Shown here: one piece after another, positions 1 through 9,888 of the stretch
Position numbering within the stretch: the first letter of the stretch is position 1
Layout: each line of letters begins with the position of its first letter
DNA from: Dictyobacter aurantiacus
GTDB taxonomy: Bacteria; Chloroflexota; Ktedonobacteria; Ktedonobacterales; Ktedonobacteraceae
Direction of reading: 5' to 3'
NCBI RefSeq assembly: GCF_003967515.1
Contig: NZ_BIFQ01000002.1
Location: forward strand, 1,736,001-1,800,000
DNA: 64,000 bases
The notes under the pieces: model-generated
Database searches by the model: none
Seen by the model: only the letters and a program-made list of their open reading frames with translations
What the model was told of the DNA's origin: nothing
Translations under genes and position numbers: made by a program

Positions 1-1483
1 GCCCCGGGGCCAATTCCGTCGCATATGCCAGCTCTAGCTCATGCGCTTGTGTAAATACCTGTATATTGGTGATCTCTTTGGTGAGACGATTTTTAATACT
101 CTGTACTGTAGGTTGGTTCATCTTTGATGCATCAAGGTAGCCATTTACTAAGGCGTTTTTAGATATTGACGTGATTGTTGGAAGAGCTGAAATTGCTGGT
201 TGGATGTGAACACTGTTTATTTCTCGTTCTGTACAAAAATCAAGTAATTTTTTACCTTGCCACCATGTTAATCCATCAATGATAAACCAGAAAACAATAT
301 CAACATTATGAGACTTCAAGGACTCTTTAATGTTGTCCAACTGATGTGGCGAAAATGGAGCTTGAGGATTTTGTGACAGTAGGGGATATTCCCTTATTAA
401 CCACTCTTCGAATTGACGGGCCAGTTGCATCTGTTTATCACGGCGATGCTTTGTCCGGAGTACCCACGCAAAATAAGGCATGTATTCATCTGTGACCCAG
501 TCTAGCCATTGTTCGGCTGACCATCTCTCGATCGGATCATCAGGAACCGGTGGTGTGACAATTTTTTCTAGCTTTTCTACGACGTCTTCTGTGCGCGGGA
601 GACGCGAGAAGCGTATTTTGATAGCCTCAATGAGTGCATTCGTGAGTTGTTCCGTATGTTTTCTGGCCGATCTGTCAATAGCCTCTAGTTCAGCATCAAC
701 CAGACCGGACATTGAACCTAAGATCTGCATTAAATCCAGATTTATATCTGCTCTCATTTGATTAGACCAAAAACTTTTGATTTGTGCATTATATTTCTTT
801 AAGCACTCTATGCAGATACTTATATGCTGGCTGCAATCTTCTATTGAGGCTATACTCCTATTTTGATCACCTAGAGGGTTGGATGGATAGTTGCGTAAGG
901 TCCAGCCGAGAAAAATATTTTCTGCCGCATCCTTCAGCGTATCATCAAGAAAAATGTGGTAACGGTGGTCTTGCTCAGCCCATTGTGCTATACGTTTTTT
1001 GACTAGTGGAAGGAGCATGGCTGGGATTGCTTTTCCTTTTAAAATGCTTGCCGCCACATTGGCCAGATGCTCTTTATCTGATGGTGAACCTCCCCATATG
1101 GGATTTACTTTCCTTCCTAATATCCATCCTATGGGATCTGTGACAGTTCCAGTGCGTACTGGCTTTAGTGTATTTAGCAAGTCTTTTTGTGCTATTTCGG
1201 TTAATTCCTCTGGAGGAGAAAAACCAAATTTTTGTTCAAAGTATGAATCTAGTCGTATTTCCCGCCAGACAATTAGCTGCGGGTTATAGGCGCGGAGATC
1301 TTCCAGCCAATGTATTAAGATTGGAAGCTGTATATATACCTCGCAATCATTATGTGTTTCGTCAAGTGCGCGGCGTAGCCGCTGCCGAAGTGGCACATAA
1401 TCTTGTATTCTACTTGCAATGAAAGTATCTCCAGTCCGTTTTATCTGTTTGAGTTGATGGAAGTCGGAGTAAATGGTGATCAT
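1..1483 (-). CDS. pglZ: PglZ-family (BREX-like) protein, C-terminus cut by window edge
   Basis: The frame is open from the ATG at 1483 to base 1 (494 codons), so the C-terminal part lies outside the window. The start overlaps the stop of the upstream ATPase gene as ATGA, indicating translational coupling. The visible N-terminal ~380 residues are helical and unrecognised. The PglZ core follows: a hydrophobic strand ending in FWFIIDG near residues 390-400, then ALPTITSISKNALVNG near 433-448, the paired signature of the PglZ alkaline-phosphatase-like fold. PglZ is a hallmark of BREX phage-exclusion systems and related modules, where its catalytic role is not fully settled. As the fourth gene of a DUF4007/BrxF/ATPase operon it fits a BREX-like system. 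No PglX methylase is visible; it could lie to the left. Family assignment is fairly secure; the subtype is inference. Confidence 0.8.
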   Translation of the reverse strand, partial: MITIYSDFHQLKQIKRTGDTFIASRIQDYVPLRQRLRRALDETHNDCEVYIQLPILIHWLEDLRAYNPQLIVWREIRLDSYFEQKFGFSPPEELTEIAQKDLLNTLKPVRTGTVTDPIGWILGRKVNPIWGGSPSDKEHLANVAASILKGKAIPAMLLPLVKKRIAQWAEQDHRYHIFLDDTLKDAAENIFLGWTLRNYPSNPLGDQNRSIASIEDCSQHISICIECLKKYNAQIKSFWSNQMRADINLDLMQILGSMSGLVDAELEAIDRSARKHTEQLTNALIEAIKIRFSRLPRTEDVVEKLEKIVTPPVPDDPIERWSAEQWLDWVTDEYMPYFAWVLRTKHRRDKQMQLARQFEEWLIREYPLLSQNPQAPFSPHQLDNIKESLKSHNVDIVFWFIIDGLTWWQGKKLLDFCTEREINSVHIQPAISALPTITSISKNALVNGYLDASKMNQPTVQSIKNRLTKEITNIQVFTQAHELELAYATELAPG

Positions 1484-4400
1484 CGGGGGTCATACTCCTC
1501 AACTAGCTTCTCCCATAACAAGCGTTGGTTTGCTGGAGTAAGGTTTTCAACGATAGCTCGTATCGCCTGAAAAGCATCTTCTATGGAGCTACCATTATGT
1601 CCTTGCTGTATATTGTTTAGACCTTTCTCTATATTATTATTTGCGTTTTTTGGCGCCCAATAATTATTGAAAGTTGAGTTGGCCGGTGGTGGGTTGACCT
1701 GATTGTGCTTGATGGCTGAATCATTTGCTATTGGTTTAGGTGGCAAAGATGTGCGAGGTGGTAAATTATTAATAGTTGATGAATTTCCTCTAGCTATATC
1801 AGGTTGAGGAGACGGAGTAAGTTTGGGTAGATTTGTTACCTGCCCCTCATTGGTTGCAGGAACCCTACCTGTTGATTGTATTCTTTGGGTAGCGGCTTTA
1901 TGCTCGATGGTTTGTATGGCTTGTTTAAGGCGATTTAAATAGAGCGTTCTTGTACTAAGTGCTTGCCATTGGCTAACAGGATTTAATCCCCAGTTGGCTG
2001 GCAGAGCATTAAGAAAAACTTGCTCAAAATTATGCGGGTCATCAAGTAGCTGAAGTAGCATGCGAGCGTCTGATCTGTATTCCATATCTGTTGTGTGTAC
2101 TGTGCCTACTTTTTCTTTTCGCCATTGCCGGGCAGCTTTAAAAACCTCCTGCTCAATTTCTGTTGGTTCTGGTAAGCCCAAAGATTGGCTGAGGGACATC
2201 GTGATTGATTGCCGCAGTCTCTTTGAAGCCTGGATAAGTAGAGGATAAGCACTTCCAAATAATGATAATGCTTGATGAATGGTAGCACTGGTCCACTCTG
2301 TATAATTGGCAGATAATCCTAGTTTGGGAGGCAATGTTTCAAGCAGAGATGCTGCTCTTGATTTCTCATCTGGTTGTTGTGCTAGCTCTATTAGAGATAG
2401 AGCTATTTTGATAGTTTTTTCTGGTATGTCTGAGTATATACTACTTAGCTCACTTATCGAAGGAACTTGAGTGAGAATTGGAATGGCTTTTATTCCTCTA
2501 TGTAGGCATGTCGCAACCTGATTGCGTAATGACTCTGTTTCTATATCTCTATAATTGGCGAATGCTACGCTTGAAGTTAAAATGTCTTTTAACCCCATAA
2601 GAAACTCTTTTTGTTGCGGAGGTAAGGGTTTATAGGTGATCAGGTAGTCTTTGGGATTATCTACCATTTTGATAATGGTTTCTCCCGTAACATCTATACG
2701 TTGGCCATAAGAATTTCGCATTCCATAATTATTGGTTGTTGTGTAGATTTCTATATAGCCCCGATTCAATCGTAAAAAGGCTGCGAGAAAAAGCTGTATG
2801 ACTGGTTTGTACAAACCATAAGGAGGACTTTGTAAATGCTCTACAATCTCCGCCCAGTTTACTCCCTGCTTTTGTAGTTGGCTATCTAAATATTGCCAGA
2901 CTATTTTACTGTGATCATTGACTGGCGCACACACATTATAGACATTGTAACCGCCTTTCTGGTCAATATATTCTATTAAGTCCAATTCTTGTGCGCCGTT
3001 AATCAAAATAGCATCTGTGATAGATTTTTTGCTGGTACTTGCTGGCCGATTAAATGGGGCACTTATTAATGCATCTAATGCTTCTTTCAATTTGGTGGTG
3101 TTGCGGGGAGCCTTTGAGAGATGTTGCTTTGTACTGTGTGTTGGTGTGTAAGGAAACACCTTTTCCATCACTCTTGTTGCTAGATCTCCAAGCTGTAGTC
3201 GTGTTTGTACTGTAGTTGCTCTCCCCTGTTGATACCATTCAATTTCTGTATACTGTTCAAATCGTTGAGACTCTTTGTTGAAAGCGGAATAATAGTCAGA
3301 GCCCACTAAGCCACTTTCTTTCAATAGTTCCTGGTAGCTTGGTTTATCATACTCAGGATCATGGGAAAGCTTCTCTACGGCTATTTTTCTCTTAAGGCGC
3401 TCAATGATACCAGTAGGTGAGCGTAGTATCGCGATAACTAATTGATCGTGTGTTTTTGTTAATCGGATAGCTTCTATGCAGGCTTGCCGACGCTCTAATT
3501 CTGTTGAGGCTATAACATACCATAGTAGACCATCTGTCTGTGGTAGGTCTTTGAGTAAGTTTGCGGGGTTTGTTAGATCCGCCGAACTGACGAATTTGGC
3601 TATGAGTTTGCGATCTGTGCCATGCCGCTTATTGTAGGTTGTGGCATCTATATCTGTTAATATATGTTGGTCATTTAATAGATTGAGTGACAGGAACGGC
3701 ATAGCTTTTGCATATTGTTCAACTCTTCCTCGTAATTCACTGGGATTGGCTTGCCCCTGTTTCACTAATTGATAATATCCTGCTTGATTTGGGTAAGCGA
3801 TGCCCGCCTGCTCTAGTTGTTGCAGCGCAGTATTGAGTTCAGTCATTTGCGTTCGAGAAAGGTTTAGAGCATGGCGCAGCAGTTCCCGATTAGTGCGTAA
3901 ATTCGATGAAACACTAGAGGGATCACCAGTAATCATGTCGAGTAAGATAAGGGCTTTTAACAAACGCCCTTCTAGCCCTATACGTATTTGCTCGGGTGTA
4001 AGTTTTGAGCTGAACTGTTGATAGAGATAGTAAAGTTCGGTGTTTTTCTCTCTCAAGCTACCTTCAAAGTACGTAAATAGCTGATCTAAAGAAAGTAAGT
4101 TGAGCCGCCCATCATTAGATCTTAAATGTGCCGTGTCTATAAAAGATTTAAGCCCACGGTTTTCATCCCATAAAAAGCTAAACATTGTACGCTCGTTTTG
4201 AGCCAACCTATTATTGAGGAGAGGTAAACAGTAGGCTGTCAAGGGGTGAAGTGGGAAGCATCCCTGTACAATTGTCTCCTTCATCCATTCTCGATCACGT
4301 TTTTCCGAATGCTGCCCCCATAGGCCCATTGTTAAGGAAAGAAGCTCATCTTGCTGTTGAATATCTTTTTCAAAAAGCGATGCGGAAGGAACTTTTTTTA

Positions 4401-5448
4401 CGATAGCTGCGCTAATAAGTTCCTCCATATACTGGGATCGTAAAGATACCTGACCCTGGATAAAACGTCCACCAGTCCTTTCTAGTGCAGTTTGTGATGA
4501 AACCGTATTTGCCTGGTTACCAGCACTAGAAAAGCCATGTAGGCTTACAACATAGAAGTGGATCTGGTTTTTGCCAGATCGAGCGGCTGTTTCAGCAAGG
4601 TTGTCTATCGCTTTGATATCTGGTGCAGCTACCGATGATTCCGCTAAATTTTGTAATAAATGCGTGAACTCATCGGCGATTATAAATATTCCACTATATT
4701 TTCCGCTTTCCACAAGCCTTTTAGAGACCGCATCAAAGGCATCGTCAGGCCTTTCAATCACAGCAGTTGGGTGAAACGGCATCCCTATGATTTTATTTGT
4801 GACCAATCTAAATGTTTCTAGAGCATTGTCAGCTTGAGGGCCCATAAGATCGCGTTTGAGTTGACCCAATGTCATGCCGTAATTTTCTTGTAACCATCTA
4901 TCAACGCGATCAACATTTTCTGGAAGGTCTCTTTCCCATTGTGCTATAAGGTCTGTTGCTGCACGATAATATGTAGGGCTCATGATCTCTGATTGTCCAC
5001 TTTGATCGAGAGCCTTTTGTAGCCCGTCTAAAACAAAACTGCTAAAAGTGGTTGCGGTATCGGCTTGTAGGAGAACAAGGAGAAATGGAGGTTTGTGCAA
5101 TCGCGCATCATAAATAGCTTTAGCTTTACTACTATTAAGGTTACGCAATCGTTCGAAGAAAGGGGTTAATAGTGGATCATCTGATGAACGCGTTATATAG
5201 TTGGATATCATCAACATGAGATCTGATTTGCCAGTGCCATATGTGCCCATAAATAGTTTCGCACGGTTCTCAGAATTTAACTGTAAACTATTCCGTATCT
5301 CCATGAAAATATCAAGGATATCATGCGTAGGAATATAGCTTTCGACAAAGTGCCGGTTATACTCTTCGTTAAAGAAGTCTTTGGGGAGTTGCACAGATGG
5401 TTTGAATCCACCTTGAATCTGCACGACATTGCGCATCAGTTGTACCAT
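1480..5448 (-). CDS. Large P-loop ATPase of a BREX-like operon (BrxC/DUF6079-like)
   Basis: A 1322-aa protein. The start has AGGAG 8 nt upstream and lies inside the 3' end of the preceding gene (13-nt overlap); its stop overlaps the pglZ start. Walker A is GTYGTGKS at residues 68-75 and Walker B is IFIIADEF at about 254-261. The long helical remainder has no enzymatic motif I recognise, and a Pro/Asn/Ser-rich low-complexity stretch (about 1210-1275) precedes the C-terminal helices. Size, an N-terminal P-loop close after the start, and pairing with PglZ match the large BrxC-type or DUF6079 ATPases of BREX and phosphorothioation-linked exclusion systems. These are thought to act with PglZ in sensing or blocking phage DNA. 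The precise family (BrxC, PglY or DUF6079) cannot be settled by eye. Confidence 0.75.
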   Translation of the reverse strand: MVQLMRNVVQIQGGFKPSVQLPKDFFNEEYNRHFVESYIPTHDILDIFMEIRNSLQLNSENRAKLFMGTYGTGKSDLMLMISNYITRSSDDPLLTPFFERLRNLNSSKAKAIYDARLHKPPFLLVLLQADTATTFSSFVLDGLQKALDQSGQSEIMSPTYYRAATDLIAQWERDLPENVDRVDRWLQENYGMTLGQLKRDLMGPQADNALETFRLVTNKIIGMPFHPTAVIERPDDAFDAVSKRLVESGKYSGIFIIADEFTHLLQNLAESSVAAPDIKAIDNLAETAARSGKNQIHFYVVSLHGFSSAGNQANTVSSQTALERTGGRFIQGQVSLRSQYMEELISAAIVKKVPSASLFEKDIQQQDELLSLTMGLWGQHSEKRDREWMKETIVQGCFPLHPLTAYCLPLLNNRLAQNERTMFSFLWDENRGLKSFIDTAHLRSNDGRLNLLSLDQLFTYFEGSLREKNTELYYLYQQFSSKLTPEQIRIGLEGRLLKALILLDMITGDPSSVSSNLRTNRELLRHALNLSRTQMTELNTALQQLEQAGIAYPNQAGYYQLVKQGQANPSELRGRVEQYAKAMPFLSLNLLNDQHILTDIDATTYNKRHGTDRKLIAKFVSSADLTNPANLLKDLPQTDGLLWYVIASTELERRQACIEAIRLTKTHDQLVIAILRSPTGIIERLKRKIAVEKLSHDPEYDKPSYQELLKESGLVGSDYYSAFNKESQRFEQYTEIEWYQQGRATTVQTRLQLGDLATRVMEKVFPYTPTHSTKQHLSKAPRNTTKLKEALDALISAPFNRPASTSKKSITDAILINGAQELDLIEYIDQKGGYNVYNVCAPVNDHSKIVWQYLDSQLQKQGVNWAEIVEHLQSPPYGLYKPVIQLFLAAFLRLNRGYIEIYTTTNNYGMRNSYGQRIDVTGETIIKMVDNPKDYLITYKPLPPQQKEFLMGLKDILTSSVAFANYRDIETESLRNQVATCLHRGIKAIPILTQVPSISELSSIYSDIPEKTIKIALSLIELAQQPDEKSRAASLLETLPPKLGLSANYTEWTSATIHQALSLFGSAYPLLIQASKRLRQSITMSLSQSLGLPEPTEIEQEVFKAARQWRKEKVGTVHTTDMEYRSDARMLLQLLDDPHNFEQVFLNALPANWGLNPVSQWQALSTRTLYLNRLKQAIQTIEHKAATQRIQSTGRVPATNEGQVTNLPKLTPSPQPDIARGNSSTINNLPPRTSLPPKPIANDSAIKHNQVNPPPANSTFNNYWAPKNANNNIEKGLNNIQQGHNGSSIEDAFQAIRAIVENLTPANQRLLWEKLVEEYDPR

Positions 5449-5930
5449 GAGATCACTCCTTGTTGTATCTCATAAATATGATTTGGATCCATCTCTGAAA
5501 ATATTCTGCTTAGCTGCTGAGTCGTGCGGACACGAGTTGTAATCACTATGCCAGTTGTTAAGTCTGGAGCACGCCCTACAAGTTTAAAAAATTCTTCCTG
5601 TATATCCCATGTCCATAAACTCAATAACGGTTCAATCTCATCAAGGACTATGAAGTCTTCGGTTGATTGATTGCACCAACGATATAAATCATCTAAGAAG
5701 TTTTGAGGACGATATATTTCTTCCTGCCCAACTAAGCTGTCTAAGAATCCGCGGCCAAGAGTGTAATTAATGTATTTCCATCCATTGTTTTTGCATAGAG
5801 ACCTACAGAGAAAAGATTTTCCACATCGTGGTTCTCCAACTATCCAGAGAACACGATATCGTGCTTGTACGTTGCACACATTACGAATGCGAACAGTTAG
5901 TTCATTTTCAATATCCGTCATGCTTATCAC
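5436..5930 (-). CDS. Small P-loop ATPase, BrxF-like
   Basis: A protein of about 164 aa with an early Walker A (WIVGEPRCGKSFL, residues 29-41) and a Walker B-like strand (DFIVLDEIEPLL). A later segment, GIVITTRVRTTQQL, resembles a sensor strand. Size and position just before the large ATPase match BrxF of type 3 BREX systems, a short AAA-like accessory ATPase. The GTG start at 5930 overlaps the stop of the DUF4007-like gene, and an ATG three codons in (5921) is an alternative. The 3' end overlaps the ATPase gene by 13 nt. Family assignment rests on size, P-loop and neighbourhood. Confidence 0.62.
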   Translation of the reverse strand: MISMTDIENELTVRIRNVCNVQARYRVLWIVGEPRCGKSFLCRSLCKNNGWKYINYTLGRGFLDSLVGQEEIYRPQNFLDDLYRWCNQSTEDFIVLDEIEPLLSLWTWDIQEEFFKLVGRAPDLTTGIVITTRVRTTQQLSRIFSEMDPNHIYEIQQGVISWYN

Positions 5931-6757
5931 TGTTCATAATACCGTTCAAGCAGGCTACTCGCCTGAAGCTGCCGGAGACGATTTACTGGTTCATGTTGTG
6001 TATCAGAGAAACTCAAATATCCTAGTCCAGTCAGGTCTGTAATAAAACGCCTCACCTGGCTGACATCAGCCAGGCAAATCCGGCCGATGCTCTCTTCTTC
6101 ATTACAAAGCTGAGAGAAGCGGAGAGTATTTGTATAATCAAAGCGATGTTGCCACCAGTCGAATAACATATATCCAACAATAAGAGGGGATGGATAATTG
6201 GGTCGACTGACTAAATAGGTATTGTTCTGTTTCTCTAAAATATGCAGTTTTGCTAAGGCATCTGGTCGCACATATGTATACAGGGCCGATGCTGGATCTT
6301 TCGTGAGAGCAGAGCGGTTTTTCGCGTCTGTTTCCATCATATTTTCAAAATAAGCTTGAAATTTATCGCCTGTAAAGTTGGTCTGAAAAGGTAAATAATG
6401 ATTAATTAAAACATACCAGGCATCGGATGCTTCGTCCCGTTTCACTGATAAATAATAATGCAAAATCCATTGAGTTCCCAAATTGGCAAGTGTAGGATCA
6501 TAGCGAGCTACAAGTTGTCCAAATTGAGTCAGTTGGTAACTTTTCTTTGCCAGTGTATCGCCATTACCCACCATTTTTGCTAATCCTGTATGACGAAGCC
6601 AGGCTGAAAATCCAGCTGCGACTGGCTTATTTACGCTCATACCGTGAGCCAGGTCTTCTTGACTCGCCGTCGGGTTGTCCTGAATATAAATGAGAGCATC
6701 ACTCAATCGGCGTAAGTCCAGGTTGAAGTTCTGAAAAAAACCCATAGTTTTTCCCAT
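5927..6757 (-). CDS. DUF4007-like protein, first gene of the BREX-like operon
   Basis: A 276-aa protein starting at an ATG with AGGAG 6 nt upstream. The N-terminus (FFQNFNLDLRRLSDALIY, then a helix-turn-helix-like stretch and LAKMVGNGD) and the central LTQFGQLVARYDP plus WILHYYLS fit the DUF4007 family as I remember it. DUF4007 proteins sit with PglZ and P-loop ATPases in BREX-like and phosphorothioation-linked exclusion loci (possibly the PbeABCD type). A DNA- or modification-sensing role is plausible but unproven. It opens the operon whose remaining genes overlap one after another down to pglZ. Confidence 0.55.
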   Translation of the reverse strand: MGKTMGFFQNFNLDLRRLSDALIYIQDNPTASQEDLAHGMSVNKPVAAGFSAWLRHTGLAKMVGNGDTLAKKSYQLTQFGQLVARYDPTLANLGTQWILHYYLSVKRDEASDAWYVLINHYLPFQTNFTGDKFQAYFENMMETDAKNRSALTKDPASALYTYVRPDALAKLHILEKQNNTYLVSRPNYPSPLIVGYMLFDWWQHRFDYTNTLRFSQLCNEEESIGRICLADVSQVRRFITDLTGLGYLSFSDTQHEPVNRLRQLQASSLLERYYEQ

Positions 6758-7294
6758 GGTTAACTCCTATACAATTCCATTTAGATGGTTGTTATAGAAA
6801 TGCACATAGTATGGTAAAACAGAAACCCACTAAGTGCAAAATAATCTAGTCGTTTTTGAGGCACATGTAAAGAGGGAATACTCTTTACCCTATAGCTACT
6901 TTCTAGCAATTTTGAGTATTGATGAGTAATTAGGTGTATTTGAAGCTATTTTACCACTGAAATTACTTGCTAGGCAATACCTAACATTTGTATTTGAAAA
7001 TTTATTACTTCTTATTTCAATATTTTATCTAGCCATATTGAAAGTGCAAAGCGTTGCGTACAGAGAAAGAAATAGGATATAAGTATATTAGCAAATACTA
7101 GTTAATCGATATCGCGTTACTATAGAATAATATAAAAACGCCTTGTTATTGATGATGTGGATTATTAAGGCTATATATTCTCATATTTTCATTGATTCTC
7201 ATCCGTTTGACAGTATTTTTTTTCTAACGGGTTGCTTTGGTCATTTCAACTGTCCTCAGAGAAGTCAGTTTATAAGATTTGCATGTTAAAGTAA
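6758..7294. other. AT-rich divergent intergenic region
   Basis: About 540 bases with no supportable gene. The sequence is AT-rich and must hold the promoter of the minus-strand DUF4007-like operon. On the plus side it ends abruptly in a BrxD-like coding stub that has lost its beginning, so the right part is probably a deletion junction or decayed coding sequence. I saw no strong hairpin or repeat. Confidence 0.5.
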
Positions 7295-7531
7295 AAAGAG
7301 TTTAAGGTAACAGCACAGGTAGGTGCCAATCAATTTCTTACGCCGCGCGAGATAACTCGTGATTTAATCGCTGTGTTGGAATTGATGAGGCGGGATAATA
7401 CCATTGCGTTCTCTGATATTATTCACAAACGTGATTTTGTTGCTTCCCGTGAGCAATCAAATCCAGATGCATTAACACCACAGAATGAGATCCTCGATGA
7501 CGACTCTTACTTTTCCAGGGTTACCCTATGA
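7295..7531 (+). pseudogene. brxD: C-terminal stub of a BrxD-like ATP-binding protein
   Basis: This frame is open only from 7295 (a TAA stands just upstream) to a TGA at 7529-7531, about 78 residues. It contains FLTPREITRDLIAVLELM and ends in SRVTL. A 'TPRE-x-x-RD' segment followed by a helical tail is typical of the C-terminal end of BrxD/DUF2791 ATP-binding proteins. The stop overlaps the helicase ATG as ATGA, the coupling expected for a brxD-helicase pair. All N-terminal ATPase sequence is missing, so this is a remnant. Recognition rests on a short segment plus context. Confidence 0.55.
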
Positions 7532-9853
7532 GCACAGGTGATCCCTTTACGCGGTTAGCGCCGTTCATTCAAGTATATATTTATCAAAACGGTTGGGCAG
7601 ATTTGCGTAGTATTCAAAAAGCTGCTATTCCCGCGATTATGGGCACAGACGATCATGTGTTGATTATGAGTGGCACTGCCAGCGGCAAAACTGAAGCAGC
7701 TATGCTTCAAGCCTTAACGTTGTTAGATCAATCGCCAGCGCAGTCTGTCGGAATCCTTTATATAGGACCGCTTAAGGCACTGATCAATGATCAGTTTGAG
7801 CGCATCGAACGTTTGTTGTATGGGCGATCAGCTCTTCCCATTCAGGGGTGGCATGGAGATATTGCATATCATCAAAAAAAGCGCTTTTTAAAACAGCCCC
7901 GCGGTATTTTGCAGATCACTCCAGAATCGATGGAAGCGATGTTTATGAAGCGTGCCGGTGAACTGGGCATAATCTTTGGGGATTTACGTTTCATGATTAT
8001 TGATGAGATCCATGCCTTCATTGGTACTGAACGCGGTCAGCAGGTACTTTGTCATCTTCAACGCCTGGAACGTGCTATTCGCCGCCCCGTTCGGCGTATT
8101 GGGTTGTCAGCAACTATTGGAGATGTTGACGTGGCGTTGCGATGGCTTCAAAGCAGCTCTCAATTTCAGACCCACGCACGCCTCGTGACGGAGTCGAAGC
8201 AAGGACGACGAATTGAATTGCGTGTCAATCACATTGTACTGGCTTCAGAGGAAAAGGCCTTCTATGCGGATATAGCTCCGGAAGACATTGGTTTGTATCC
8301 TCGCCGCACGGCTTCTCCGCCGATAATCCCCGGTTCACAGCAAGAGACCCCAGAAGGATCGGTGTCGACTGAATCTCCTGATGAGCGTCGGGAGTTACAG
8401 CAAGATATCCAGGATTATTATGATGATCTTTTTGCTATTACGATGCGTTACCAGAAAACATTAGTTTTTACGAATCGCCGAAATAAGGCTGAACGTATTG
8501 CAGCCGAGTTTCGCCATCGCCTGAGCCAACAACGGCCTGGCATGGACTGGTATTTTGTTCATCATAGCAGTCTTGCCGCTAGCTCGAGGGAAGTTGCTGA
8601 GATGCGCATGCGTGAACAGGCTCAGCAGTCAAGCGTCATTGCGACATCTTCCCTGGAATTGGGTATCTTGCTGTGACGATTCAAGTTAACGCGCCGCATT
8701 CTGTATCCAGTTTTGTGCAAAGATTGGGGCGTTCCGGTCGTCGCGGAGCACCATCTCGCATGTGCCTTTATACGTTTGAGTATCTGGACAATAAAGCAGG
8801 CGCCCCCTCCGAATGGGAACAAATACCCTGGGAATTTCTACAAACACTTGCTATCATTCAGCTTTATCTAGAGGAACGATGGATCGAGCCTCCTGATATT
8901 CCTACGATGCCATTGAGCTTGCTCTATCAGCAGACAATGAGTGTTCTGCAGGCAAGAACAGAATTGACACCAGCCCAATTAGCCCAGTCTATCCTGACCC
9001 TGGCACCTTTCCAATCGGTGACATTAGATGAATATCGCCTTTTTCTTCAACACCTGATATCGCTTGATCATATTGCGCGCATGGATGAGGGAACGCTCAT
9101 CGTGGGTATGAAAGGCGCACAACTCACCAATCATTATCATTTCTATGCTATTTTTGCCAACGAGCAGGAGTTCCGTGTGCTGGCAGGTGCGCAGGAAGTT
9201 GGAACGATTCAAAGCGTGCCAGAGGTGGAGGGTATCATCGGCCTGGCCGGATATGCCTGGCGAGTTATCTCGGTCGATGACCGTAAGAGAATTGTGCATG
9301 TAGAACGAGCAAAAGGGGTCGTTTAGCACAACTGGAAGACCCGTGGAGACATCCAATTTCATAAACAGGTGATGCTACGCATGCGCAGGATTTTACAGGA
9401 GGAGATAGTATATCCATATCTATCCTCTCTTGCGAGGCAACGCTTATCTTTAATTCGCGATTTTGCCAGGCGATCAGATTGGCTTTCTAGTTGCGTTGTC
9501 TCTTTGGAACCTGGACGTTTCCTCTTGTTTCCCTGGACTGGGTGGCGTATCTATAAAATAAAACGCTTTTTTTCATCCTGATGCATATGGGCTGGTGTAG
9601 TTACAGCTCTGATTGCGACTATTATTTGGAAATATCTCACAAAGGCAATATCGCCGATGTGCTGGCCGAGTTATATGCATTGAGTCCTCGGGTACCTGAT
9701 CTCGTGAATGCCATGATATCGAATCTAAAAGACATGCTTCTATGGCGTGGAAAATACGATTACCTGGCTCCTCGCGTTTTATTGGAGAAAGCGTACGTAA
9801 ATGATGTTCTTGATATTCCAGGAACAATGCAATGGTTAGCAGCCTGTGTTTAG
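7528..9853 (+). pseudogene. Lhr-type DEAD/DEAH helicase (BrxHI-like), broken into pieces
   Basis: The first part (7528-8676) is a good helicase N-terminus: Walker A SGTASGKTEA, then IIDEIHAF and GLSAT, as in Lhr-type (COG1201) helicases. It stops right after ATSSLELGI, where D-I-G of motif V should follow. The next frame (8673-9326) resumes with TIQVNAPHSVSSFVQRLGRSG (split QVNAPHS / VQRLGRSG, motif VI), so a short stretch around motif V has been deleted with loss of frame. A TAG at 9324 then interrupts the same frame, which continues to 9581, and the C-terminal segment (9581-9853) is in a third frame. At least three lesions make this a pseudogene. Coupling to a BrxD-like stub suggests BrxHI from a former BREX or Dnd-type cluster, on the strand opposite to the live operon. 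Confidence 0.8.
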
Positions 9854-9888
9854 TCCTGAGATAGCCTTAGTGTGTGGATGACCTCGGT

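Noticed and set aside
480..1422. Four short plus-strand frames at the left edge
   Set aside because: They are shadows of the minus-strand pglZ frame, which is open through the window edge and carries PglZ motifs.
9024..9362. 112-aa minus-strand frame inside the helicase remnant
   Set aside because: Shadow of the plus-strand helicase, which has clear motif VI and C-terminal similarity.
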